Below are positions 1-6,519 of a stretch of 6,692 nucleotides of DNA, one piece after another (position 1 is the stretch's first letter; every line of letters begins with the position of its first letter). This DNA comes from JAHJRN01 sp043805355. GTDB taxonomy: Bacteria > Patescibacteriota > Patescibacteriia > 2-12-FULL-60-25. A model generated the notes under the pieces. That model was given only the letters and a program-made list of their open reading frames with translations. It was not told where the DNA came from and did not search any database. Both the position numbers and the translations under genes were made by a program. Location of the stretch: the NCBI GenBank assembly GCA_043805355.1, contig JAZDIB010000048.1:1-6692 (forward strand), in the 5' to 3' direction.

Positions 1-170
1 TGCACCGTCACGTTGCCGATCTTCTCCGTCGAGGCAAGGCCCGGTTTGATGCGCGCGCAGACCAGATCGAACCGCCAGTCCGGCATGCGGTCCGTGACTT
101 CCTTCATCGCGACTTCCGCCCCGCCCACGAGCGGGTAATACGCCGTCGAAAAAATGATGGCGCGCTTCAT
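1..170 (-). CDS. GT4-type glycosyltransferase, N-terminal part (runs off the left edge)
   Basis: The reverse strand from 170 reads as an open frame of 56 codons that is still open at base 1, so only the N-terminus is present. It starts MKRAIIFSTAYYPLVGGAEV: a hydrophobic beta strand followed by a Gly-Gly-Ala-Glu turn (residues 16-19). That is the usual opening of the acceptor-binding Rossmann domain of GT-B fold, family 4 glycosyltransferases. A second strand (WRFDLVCAR, about 32-40) follows at the expected distance. The ATG (170-168) overlaps the TGA of the upstream decarboxylase gene as ATGA, and I see no Shine-Dalgarno sequence, so translation is probably coupled to that gene. Role by inference: sugar transfer to a lipid-linked or surface glycan at the cytoplasmic face of the membrane. 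Donor and acceptor cannot be deduced, because the nucleotide-sugar-binding C-terminal domain lies outside the window. Confidence 0.85.
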   Translation of the reverse strand, partial: MKRAIIFSTAYYPLVGGAEVAMKEVTDRMPDWRFDLVCARIKPGLASTEKIGNVTV

Positions 171-1099
171 ACGACGGTCCGGAAATACGCGATGGTACGT
201 TCGAGCCCTTCGCGGAGCGAAATCTTAGGCTCCCAGCCGAGCTTCTCCTTGGCGAGCGAGATGTCCGGCTTCCGCTGTTTCGGGTCGCTCTGGACCGCCG
301 GATGATGCGTGATGTCGGAATGCGAACCGGTCATCTCGAGCGTGAGCTTCGCGAGCTCAAGAATAGTGAATTCACCTGGATTTCCGATGTTCACGGGCCC
401 CGTGAAGTCCTCCGTCTGCATCATCCGCAGCATCCCCTCGATGAGGTCGTCGACGTATTGGAAGCTCCGCGTATACGATCCGTCGCCGTAGATGGTGATG
501 TCTTCTCCGCGCAGCGCCTGCAGCACGAAATTCGAGACGACGCGTCCGTCGTCCTTGGCCATGCGCGGACCGTACGTGTTGAAGATACGGATGACTTTGA
601 TGTCGACGCCGTATTCGCGATGGTAGTCGAAGCAGAGCGTCTCGGCGCACCGCTTCCCCTCGTCGTAGCAGGCACGTCGCGAAATCGGATCGACATTGCC
701 CCAATACGTTTCGCTCTGCGGATGGCATTCCGGATCGCCGTACACCTCGGACGTCGAGGCCTGCAGGATGCGGGCACCCGTCGCCTTCGCGAGGTCGAGC
801 ATGTTCATCATGCCGAGCACGTTCGTCCGGACCGTCTCGACCGGATCATGCTGATAATGCGGCGGCGAAGCCGGACATGCGAGGTTGAAGATCCAATCCA
901 CGCGAGCCGAGAACGGCTGCTGGACGTCGCGCTCGACGAACGTGAAACGCGGGTTTCCCACGAGGTGCTCGATATTCTTCCGCGAACCCGTGAACAGGTT
1001 GTCGAGGCAGATCACGTCGTGCCCGTCGCGCAGAAGACGGTCGCACAGGTGCGACCCGATGAACCCCGCGCCTCCGGTGACGAGGATGGTCTTAGGCAT
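167..1099 (-). CDS. uxs: UDP-glucuronate decarboxylase-like extended SDR (UDP-xylose synthase)
   Basis: A complete 310-residue extended short-chain dehydrogenase, the normal length for soluble bacterial UXS. Seen: the NAD-binding TGGAGFIG loop (8-15) ending in Asp33; the LACPASPPHY stretch (73-82) typical of UXS; the active-site TSEVYG (116-121); Tyr145-x3-Lys149; YGPRM (176-180); GRVVSNF (185-191); and the TRSFQYVDDL block (210-219). Ser117, Glu118 and Arg276 (in QRKPDI) match the decarboxylation residues known for the UXS/ArnA group, which separates it from plain 4-epimerases. Expected reaction: UDP-glucuronate to UDP-xylose plus CO2, in the cytosol, giving a pentose donor for glycan assembly. 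Start choice: the frame can be opened at a TTG at 1108, but the ATG at 1099 sits directly before the NAD-binding strand, as in homologues, and is preferred. It overlaps the end of the upstream amidotransferase gene by 8 bases, with no clear Shine-Dalgarno. The stop overlaps the next glycosyltransferase start. A closely related epimerase or dehydratase is the main alternative. Confidence 0.92.
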   Translation of the reverse strand: MPKTILVTGGAGFIGSHLCDRLLRDGHDVICLDNLFTGSRKNIEHLVGNPRFTFVERDVQQPFSARVDWIFNLACPASPPHYQHDPVETVRTNVLGMMNMLDLAKATGARILQASTSEVYGDPECHPQSETYWGNVDPISRRACYDEGKRCAETLCFDYHREYGVDIKVIRIFNTYGPRMAKDDGRVVSNFVLQALRGEDITIYGDGSYTRSFQYVDDLIEGMLRMMQTEDFTGPVNIGNPGEFTILELAKLTLEMTGSHSDITHHPAVQSDPKQRKPDISLAKEKLGWEPKISLREGLERTIAYFRTVV

Positions 1100-2960
1100 A
1101 ACGTTCAAGCCACGTCGCGAGGGTGAGCAACATCCACAACCGGTTCCCGTGATCGGAGCCGGCGGAATTCTCGTCGACGAGCCGTTGAATCGCGTTCATG
1201 TTCATGAATCCCGCAAGAGGTGAAGACGTATCGAGGCAGCGCTCCTGGATAAGGCTACGGAGAGGCCCGCGGAACCAGTCCGCGAGCGGAACTTGGAATC
1301 CTTTTTTGGGCCTATTCAGCACGTTTTCCGGAACGATGCCATGGAGCGCACGCTTCAGCGCGACCTTCGTCCTACCATGATTCACCTTTTGATTCAATGG
1401 GAGCCCCATCGACATCGCGACGAGATCCTGGTCCAGGAACGGCGCGCGCGCCTCGAGGCCGAACGCCATGGTCGCGCGGTCCATCTTCACGTTCAAATCG
1501 TCCGGAAGATAGGAGATGAGATCGAACAGCATCGCCCGCTGTAGGGGCGGACCCATGCGTCCGCCCTCCGACTTCATGCGCGCCGCGACAAACGCGACCG
1601 CATCCGCCGTGCCCGTCGTCTTCAAAAAATCCGACGTGCACAGGTCGGCGATGGACCGCGAGTTGAAATACGAGCCGCAGAACATCTCGCCATAGGCGCG
1701 GCCCGAACCGGCATGACACGCATCGACGGAATCTGCCATGCGCCGATACCTGGCATCGCGGGTCAAGGCGCCTACGGCCCGCGTGAACGCGCCTGCGAAC
1801 GGGATCCGCGAAAGCCGCGCCGCCTGGTCGAACGCGACGTATCTCCGGTATCCGCCGAACGTCTCGTCTCCCCCGTCGCCGGTCAGGACGACCTTCACGT
1901 GCTTCGACGTCTCCTTCGCGAGTAGCCAGAGCGGAAGCGCGGACGAATCCGCATACGGCGCATCGTAGTGGCCGACGAGCGTGTCGACCAGGGCGAGCAG
2001 ATCATCCGGCTTCGCTTCGAACGCGCGGTGGTCGGTCTTGAAATGCTTCGCGATCTCTTCGGCCTCGACGCGTTCGTCATGCGCGAGCGACGGAAAGCCC
2101 ATCGTGAACGTCTGCAGGGGTTTTTCCGCGTATTTCGTGGCGTAGGCGACGACCGCCGCGGAATCCACGCCGCCGGACAGGAAGGCGCCGACCGGCACGT
2201 CCGCCGCGAGCATGCGGACCTTCACGGCATCTTCCAGTCGAGACCGTATGTCGGCATCGATGTCGGCGTCGGTCCGTGCCGTGTCCTGGGTACCTGGTAC
2301 CGACGACGGGTCGTGATATCTGCGCGTCCCCCAAGTCCCGTCGTTCCAGACGCCGACGTATCCTGGCTTAAGCTGTTCGACGCCGAGGAACCCGGTCTTC
2401 GGGGACGGGACGTATTGCAGACCGAGGAAGAGACGGATAGCGTCCCAATCCGGCTTCAGGTCCACGATGCCGGCGAAGGCTTTGATCTCGGACGCGAAGA
2501 CGAGGCCGCCGTCGCGGGTCCGCGCGAGGAAGAGCGGCTTCTTGCCGATGCGGTCGCGGGCGACGAAGAGCTGGCGTTTCGACGCGTCCCAGATCGCGAA
2601 CGCGAACATGCCGCGCAGATGTTTCACCACGTCCTCGCCCCACGCGCGATACCCCTCGAGGACGGCTTCCGTGTCGCTTTCCGTCTTCCAGGAGACGCCC
2701 TTGAGCTCGGCGCGGAGTTCCCGGTAATTGTAGATCTCGCCGTTGAAGACGATCGCGAGGCCGTCCGCGGCCATGGGCTGGGACGCGCGCCGGTCGAGGT
2801 CGATGATGGAGAGACGCCGATGCGCGAGACCGATGCCCGGTCCGGTCCAGACCCCCTCTCCGTCAGGTCCGCGATGCGCCAACGCGCCGGACATGCGCCG
2901 AAGCAGCCCTTCGTCTGGAAGGGCCCCGTTCTTCATCGCGATGCCAGCAATGCCGCACAT
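1092..2960 (-). CDS. asnB: Asparagine synthase (glutamine-hydrolysing) family amidotransferase
   Basis: Complete 622-residue class II glutamine amidotransferase with both domains intact. The N-terminal glutaminase starts MCGIAGI, so Cys2 becomes the N-terminal nucleophile after Met removal and the start at 2960 is certain. HRGPDG (29-34), RRLSIIDL (48-55), FNGEIYN (72-78) and the SDTE block (95-98) complete its active site. The C-terminal ATP-pyrophosphatase domain has the PP-loop SGGVDSA (262-268), TGDGGDETFGGY (360-371), YLPDDLNVKMDRATMAFGLE (484-503), ARAPFLD (504-510) and RPKKGFQVP (550-558). The known family reaction is aspartate + glutamine + ATP to asparagine + glutamate + AMP + PPi. 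It is the first gene of a leftward chain with a UDP-glucuronate decarboxylase and a glycosyltransferase. In such loci homologues may amidate sugar uronic acids instead, which is an inference. A possible -10 element lies about 16 bases before the ATG; no Shine-Dalgarno is visible. Residues 218-238 form a Pro/Thr/Asp-rich linker. The family is certain; the acceptor substrate is not. Confidence 0.95.
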   Translation of the reverse strand: MCGIAGIAMKNGALPDEGLLRRMSGALAHRGPDGEGVWTGPGIGLAHRRLSIIDLDRRASQPMAADGLAIVFNGEIYNYRELRAELKGVSWKTESDTEAVLEGYRAWGEDVVKHLRGMFAFAIWDASKRQLFVARDRIGKKPLFLARTRDGGLVFASEIKAFAGIVDLKPDWDAIRLFLGLQYVPSPKTGFLGVEQLKPGYVGVWNDGTWGTRRYHDPSSVPGTQDTARTDADIDADIRSRLEDAVKVRMLAADVPVGAFLSGGVDSAAVVAYATKYAEKPLQTFTMGFPSLAHDERVEAEEIAKHFKTDHRAFEAKPDDLLALVDTLVGHYDAPYADSSALPLWLLAKETSKHVKVVLTGDGGDETFGGYRRYVAFDQAARLSRIPFAGAFTRAVGALTRDARYRRMADSVDACHAGSGRAYGEMFCGSYFNSRSIADLCTSDFLKTTGTADAVAFVAARMKSEGGRMGPPLQRAMLFDLISYLPDDLNVKMDRATMAFGLEARAPFLDQDLVAMSMGLPLNQKVNHGRTKVALKRALHGIVPENVLNRPKKGFQVPLADWFRGPLRSLIQERCLDTSSPLAGFMNMNAIQRLVDENSAGSDHGNRLWMLLTLATWLERYA

Positions 2961-2962
2961 AG

Positions 2963-2991
2963 GTGACAGAGTCGGAGTATTTCGCTATCTT
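2963..2991 (+). promoter_or_regulatory. Possible sigma-70 promoter for the rightward glycosyltransferase
   Basis: GTGACA at 2963-2968 (five of six to TTGACA) is followed, after exactly 17 bases, by TATCTT at 2986-2991 (four of six to TATAAT). Transcription would begin near 2998, only about 4 bases before the ATG at 3002, giving an almost leaderless message. That conflicts with use of the AGAGG sequence at 2992-2996 as a ribosome binding site, since it would not be transcribed. One of the two readings must be wrong, hence the modest confidence. Confidence 0.4.
2976..2981 (-). promoter_or_regulatory. Possible -10 element for the leftward asnB-uxs-GT chain
   Basis: On the reverse strand, AATACT matches four of six bases of the sigma-70 -10 consensus and ends 15 bases before the asnB ATG. 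It would give a leader of about 8 bases. No credible -35 box lies 16-18 bases upstream, since that position falls on the start of the divergent glycosyltransferase gene. It is supported only by position: the 41-base gap between divergent starts must contain or adjoin a promoter for each side unless they lie within the opposite coding sequence. Confidence 0.3.
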
Positions 2992-2996
2992 AGAGG
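2992..2996 (+). promoter_or_regulatory. Shine-Dalgarno-like AGAGG that supports the ATG at 3002
   Basis: AGAGG ends 5 bases before the ATG at 3002, close to ideal spacing. It supports this start rather than the in-frame GTG at 2963. It overlaps the start region implied by the promoter proposed at 2963-2991, so it works only if transcription begins further upstream, inside the asnB coding region. Confidence 0.5.
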
Positions 2997-3001
2997 TATT
3001 C

Positions 3002-4147
3002 ATGGAACCCGCCAAGCGACGACGCATCCTGTTCCTGCTCACCTCCTCGGACTGGGGCGGCGTTCAGCATTTCGTCGTCTCGATGGCGGAAGCATGCCTG
3101 CGTCAGGACATGTCCGTCATGGTCGCGGCCGGAGAGGACGGCGAGCTCGGCGCGCGTTGTGCCGAACGCGGCATCCCCTACGCGAAGCTCGCCACGGTCC
3201 GGCGCGCCATCTCGCCCGTGCATGACCTCGCCGCCATCCACGAGATCCGCGACCTCATCCGCGGCTACCGGCCGGACGTGGTCCATCTGAACAGCTCCAA
3301 GATGGGCGTCATCGGTTCCATCGCCGCGGACTTGGAGCATGTCCCACGCACGGTCTACCGCATCGGCGGATGGGCCTTCCTCGAGCGCGTCGGCGCCCTG
3401 AAGCGGCTCCTCTACCTCCTTTCCGAACGATGGACCGCGCCCAAGAAGGACATCATCGTGACCGTGCATCCCGGCGATGAGGCCGTCGCGACCAGGGAGG
3501 GCATCTGTCCGCGGCATCGTCTCGTCACCATCCCGAACGGCATCGATCTCGCCGCCTTCGACCGCGACCTCCTGCCGCGCGACGAAGCCCGCAAGCGGCT
3601 CGGGCTTCCGCTTGACGCGACGGTCATCGGCACGGTCGCGAATTTCTATCCTGCGAAGAATTTGCCTTGGTATCTTGAGGCGATTTCCTCGTCGGAGGGC
3701 CTTCGACATGCTCAGGCAAGAAATTTATTCGTCATCGTTGGCGACGGTCCCGACAAGGCGCTCGTCGAGGCAGCGCGTGACCGTTTCGGTCTTGAATCGA
3801 CCGTCCTCCTCCCGGGACGCCGCGCCGATGTCCGCACGCTCTTCCGCGCATTCGACATGTTCGTCCTGCCGTCCTCGAAGGAGGGCATGCCCTGGGCGTT
3901 GCTCGAAGCCATGGCCGCGGGACTCCCCTGCGTCGCGACGGACGTCGGCGCCTGCCGCTGGATGCTCGGCACGGACGCGGGCACCGTCGTCCCCTCGGAC
4001 GACGCGACAGCCCTCACGGACGCCATCAAGAAGCTTGTCGACGACCCGAACCTCCGCTCCAGCCTCGGTGTCGCTGCACGACATACCATCGAAGAACACT
4101 TCCGCTGGGAAGCGTCCGTCGAAGCGACGATGCGGCTCTTCGTGTAG
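3002..4147 (+). CDS. Family 4 (GT-B fold) glycosyltransferase
   Basis: Complete 381-residue retaining GT-B enzyme of usual GT4 length. The N-terminal acceptor domain has strand RILFLLTSSD, the WGGVQHFV turn (18-25) and DVVHLNSSKMG (92-102), the histidine and Ser-Ser-Lys block common in capsule and exopolysaccharide transferases. The C-terminal donor domain has VTIPNGID (175-182), FYPAKN with Lys219, VIVGDGPD (244-251), and SSKEGMPWALLEAM (291-304), whose Glu294 and Glu302 form the E-x7-E motif that contacts the nucleotide sugar. It likely transfers a sugar from a nucleotide donor to a membrane-bound glycan on the cytosolic side; donor and linkage cannot be read from sequence. Start: the frame can be opened at GTG 2963, but ATG 3002 has AGAGG 5 bases before it and gives the expected N-terminus. 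Codons 214-245 are unusually A/T-ending compared with the rest and contain a repeat-like motif. It is divergent from asnB (41 bases) and convergent with the ligase gene (5-base gap). Confidence 0.93.
   Translation: MEPAKRRRILFLLTSSDWGGVQHFVVSMAEACLRQDMSVMVAAGEDGELGARCAERGIPYAKLATVRRAISPVHDLAAIHEIRDLIRGYRPDVVHLNSSKMGVIGSIAADLEHVPRTVYRIGGWAFLERVGALKRLLYLLSERWTAPKKDIIVTVHPGDEAVATREGICPRHRLVTIPNGIDLAAFDRDLLPRDEARKRLGLPLDATVIGTVANFYPAKNLPWYLEAISSSEGLRHAQARNLFVIVGDGPDKALVEAARDRFGLESTVLLPGRRADVRTLFRAFDMFVLPSSKEGMPWALLEAMAAGLPCVATDVGACRWMLGTDAGTVVPSDDATALTDAIKKLVDDPNLRSSLGVAARHTIEEHFRWEASVEATMRLFV
3699..3717 (+). repeat. Interspersed-repeat-like motif inside the GT4 gene
   Basis: The sequence GCCTTCGACATGCTCAGGC has 4-base inverted ends (GCCT/AGGC) and the core CCTTCGAC-AT-GCTCAGG. 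From memory, this closely resembles a short motif of the form CCTTCGACnnGCTCAGG that recurs between and within genes in many environmental bacterial genomes. I found only this one copy in the window, so calling it a repeat rests on that recollection. Here it is read in frame as EGLRHAQA (residues 232-239), in a loop just before the VIVGDG strand of the donor domain. The surrounding codons are richer in A/T third positions than the rest of the gene. Confidence 0.4.
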
Positions 4148-4152
4148 CGAAT

Positions 4153-6501
4153 TTACTGCGCCCGCGGTCCGGGACCACTCGAGGTCGCGACACGCGTCGT
4201 CGTGGCCTGTGACGTCGTCCCCGTCGCCGGGACGTCCTGGGTCTGGAGGAGCGCATCCTGGATGCTCGTGACGCTTCCGGAGATGAGCGGCTCCAACCTC
4301 GTGGCGATACTCGTGTCGATCCGGGCGAGCGCGTTCAGGATCATGTTCCGCTGTTCGATGAGGCCCTGGCGTTCCATGGCCTTCGCGATCTCGATGTAGG
4401 TCGCGGACTCACCAGCCGGAAGGGTCGGGAGCAGATCGATGATCGTCTTCAGCCCCTCGACGTCGCCGAGCACGTCATACGCATACGCGAGCGCCATGGC
4501 CTCACGCGAGTCCTTCGGGTAGTACGCATATTTCGCCTTGACCGCCTGGACGATCTCCTTCGCCCCGCCCTCGAAATCCTTCTGGTCGAAGAAGAGATGC
4601 AACCCGAGGAGCCAGCGCCCTTCGCCGAGCTCGGGGTCGTCCGAAACGACCTGGTCAAGCAGGGCCTTCGCCTCGTCCAATTTGCCATGCGCCACGTAGA
4701 ATCGTGAGAGGCCGAAGAGCAGCTGCTGCCGCTTCGGGCTCAAAGCGATGGCCGCCAGGTATTCGCGTTCGGCGATGGCCGCATCCTCCGGGACGAGCGA
4801 CGCCATCGTCTCCGCGAACCGCGCGTAGATGAAATGCGGATGCGCGTTGTTCGGATGCTCGGCGATATGTTGCTCGGTGATGCGGACGATGAGGTCGTGC
4901 CATTCGCGCCAGACGGCGAGCTTCTGGAGCTGGCCGGTTCCCGCGACAGAGATGAGGTTCCTCGTCTGAAGGAACGTCTGCTCATCGCTGTACGGCGTCG
5001 GGATTTCCGCGGCCTTCGCGGCCAGCCGGTATGACTCCTCCAGCATGCCCGCGGAGTACGCGTTGTTCGATTCGATCGTCAACATGGACGCGCGGAACGG
5101 CTGAATCGTCGTCTTCCAGACCATGAGAAGCATCACGGCCTGCAGGATACCGAACGCGATCCATGGGACGTTGCGGGCGGATGACGGCTTCATGGCGTCG
5201 TCCGCGAGGACTTCCGAGGCGAATTGCGGGGAGCCGATCGCCACGACGAACGCGAAAAGCAGGTAGCTCATCGAGAACATGGCCGGGTGGTCGAACACGA
5301 ACACGTTCTGGACGAAATACGCGACAGGAAGCCCGAACAGCACGCTCGCCACTTTCGCGTCGATCCAACGCTTCCGATAGGCTCGGACGACCGAGGCGAA
5401 CAGCGCGATGAACATCGCCGCATAGGTCACGAAGCCGAACAGCCCGGTCATGGAGAGGACATCCATGATGGTGTTGTGGGAACGGTCGAACCATGTCTCG
5501 TAGTACCCGAAATGGAGCGACTCGGGGTTGTATTTCTCGTTGAAGGTGATGTGGAACGTATCGAGACCCGATCCCGTGATCGGCCGCTCGACGAATCCCT
5601 TCCAGGCGATCTCCCATGCGATGAACCGCGTCCTCGTCGCGCCGCTGAAGTTCGTGAAGCGCGCAAGCGGCGAGCCGCTGATGAGCGCGGTGTCCTTGAG
5701 CGCGAAGAGGGCGCCGTATGCGACAAAACACAGCACAACCCCTCCGAGGACGATGCGCCTGGCCTTGCGGCTCGGCGTCATGATCGCATACGCGACGGCG
5801 AAGACGAGGATGCCGGCCGCCAACCCCACGAGGGCGCCGCGCGACTGGGCGACGATGAAGGCGCCGATGTCGATGAGGAGCGCGAACGCGTACCAAAGCT
5901 TCGCCGTGCGCCCCGTCGGCCCCTTGAGCCAGAGGAGCGCGATGAAAAAGAAGCTGAAGATCTGATACGCGGCCATGTAGATCGGGTTGTCGAGCAGGCC
6001 GCCGACGCGATCGCCCGCCTGGAACAGCAGGAGCTTGGGGAACGGCTTCTGGAGCAGGGCCACGATGGCCATGAAGACGGAGATGGCGATCTGATAGTTG
6101 AGGAGGCGACGCCACTGCGGCCATGTGCGGATCATGCCGACCGTCATCGTGAGCCAGGCGAAAAAGTGAAGAAGGGTGAACAGGCCGTTCATGCGTTCCT
6201 GGTTCCCCCACCAGGCACGGAGCGGGTCCACGGAGAAGATGACGGACGCGAGCATGGCGAGGAAGTACGCGCCGATGGCGAGATACAGGATTGAGTGACG
6301 CGGTCGATATTTCGGCTCGGCCCACGCGAGGATGAGATACGCCGGGAACGTCAGCCCGATGAGAAACTGGAAAAACGACAGCTTGGAATAGACGAACGGA
6401 AAGATGACCACGGGCCAGAAGAACGCGGGCATGAGCAGCCCCCCGTAGATACCTATATACGCCACGACCTTGAGCCATTTTATGGCTGATGCTTTTTGCA
6501 T
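4153..6501 (-). CDS. O-antigen ligase (WaaL/PF04932-like) membrane protein with C-terminal TPR-like domain
   Basis: Complete 782-residue protein. Residues 1-465 hold about 12-13 hydrophobic membrane segments. Family signs: WWGNQERMNG (97-106), LLDNPIYMA (169-177), QSRGA (219-223), a long loop with GSGLDTF (310-316), and RSHNTIMD (340-347) followed by MTGLFGF. This last block is the His-Asn pattern of the O-antigen ligase / polymerase family, whose members transfer lipid-linked glycan to an acceptor outside the membrane. Residues 470-745 are soluble and helical, with TPR-like pairs around 574-656 (such as GKLDEAKALLDQVVSDDPEL). The last 30 or so residues are a Thr/Ser/Gly-rich, probably disordered tail. 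Start: the frame can open at GTG 6579, but that adds an Arg/Gly-rich stretch unlike a membrane protein; ATG 6501 precedes a normal first segment. No Shine-Dalgarno is seen; an extended -10 lies 9 bases before the ATG. It could instead be a glycan polymerase (Wzy-like) or a protein glycosylation ligase (PglL-like). Confidence 0.88.
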   Translation of the reverse strand: MQKASAIKWLKVVAYIGIYGGLLMPAFFWPVVIFPFVYSKLSFFQFLIGLTFPAYLILAWAEPKYRPRHSILYLAIGAYFLAMLASVIFSVDPLRAWWGNQERMNGLFTLLHFFAWLTMTVGMIRTWPQWRRLLNYQIAISVFMAIVALLQKPFPKLLLFQAGDRVGGLLDNPIYMAAYQIFSFFFIALLWLKGPTGRTAKLWYAFALLIDIGAFIVAQSRGALVGLAAGILVFAVAYAIMTPSRKARRIVLGGVVLCFVAYGALFALKDTALISGSPLARFTNFSGATRTRFIAWEIAWKGFVERPITGSGLDTFHITFNEKYNPESLHFGYYETWFDRSHNTIMDVLSMTGLFGFVTYAAMFIALFASVVRAYRKRWIDAKVASVLFGLPVAYFVQNVFVFDHPAMFSMSYLLFAFVVAIGSPQFASEVLADDAMKPSSARNVPWIAFGILQAVMLLMVWKTTIQPFRASMLTIESNNAYSAGMLEESYRLAAKAAEIPTPYSDEQTFLQTRNLISVAGTGQLQKLAVWREWHDLIVRITEQHIAEHPNNAHPHFIYARFAETMASLVPEDAAIAEREYLAAIALSPKRQQLLFGLSRFYVAHGKLDEAKALLDQVVSDDPELGEGRWLLGLHLFFDQKDFEGGAKEIVQAVKAKYAYYPKDSREAMALAYAYDVLGDVEGLKTIIDLLPTLPAGESATYIEIAKAMERQGLIEQRNMILNALARIDTSIATRLEPLISGSVTSIQDALLQTQDVPATGTTSQATTTRVATSSGPGPRAQ

Positions 6502-6510
6502 AGTGAAAAA

Positions 6511-6519
6511 AGGATAGCA
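6511..6519 (-). promoter_or_regulatory. Extended -10 promoter element before the O-antigen ligase gene
   Basis: The reverse strand reads TGCTATCCT, an extended -10 (TG-n-TATnnT), with no recognisable -35 box at the matching distance. That is normal for extended -10 promoters. Transcription would start at about 6504, leaving roughly 3 bases before the ATG at 6501. This fits the absence of a Shine-Dalgarno sequence and suggests a nearly leaderless mRNA. Confidence 0.5.

Noticed and set aside
302..1126. Open frame on the + strand (274 codons) opposite the decarboxylase
   Set aside because: Shadow of a gene with clear SDR motifs on the reverse strand; no domain signs of its own.
2289..2301. Two GGTACC sites one base apart
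   Set aside because: Short chance repeat inside the linker-coding part of asnB; no further structure around it.
1968..2966. Long open frame on the + strand (332 codons) opposite asnB
   Set aside because: It is a shadow frame produced by strongly G/C-ending codons of asnB; its translation is Arg/Val/Asp-rich with no recognisable domain.
2963..3001. 13-residue N-terminal extension of the GT4 protein from GTG 2963
   Set aside because: ATG 3002 has an AGAGG 5 bases upstream and gives the normal short N-terminus before the first beta strand.
4205..4235. Imperfect hairpin near the 3' end of the ligase gene (GTCCC/GGGAC with bulge)
   Set aside because: It lies inside coding sequence, is bulged and has no T tract on either side, so it is not supported as an intrinsic terminator.
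5224..6294. Long open frame on the + strand (356 codons) opposite the ligase gene
   Set aside because: Highly charged, low-complexity translation (Arg, Glu, Asp, His) mirroring the hydrophobic codons of the real membrane protein on the other strand.
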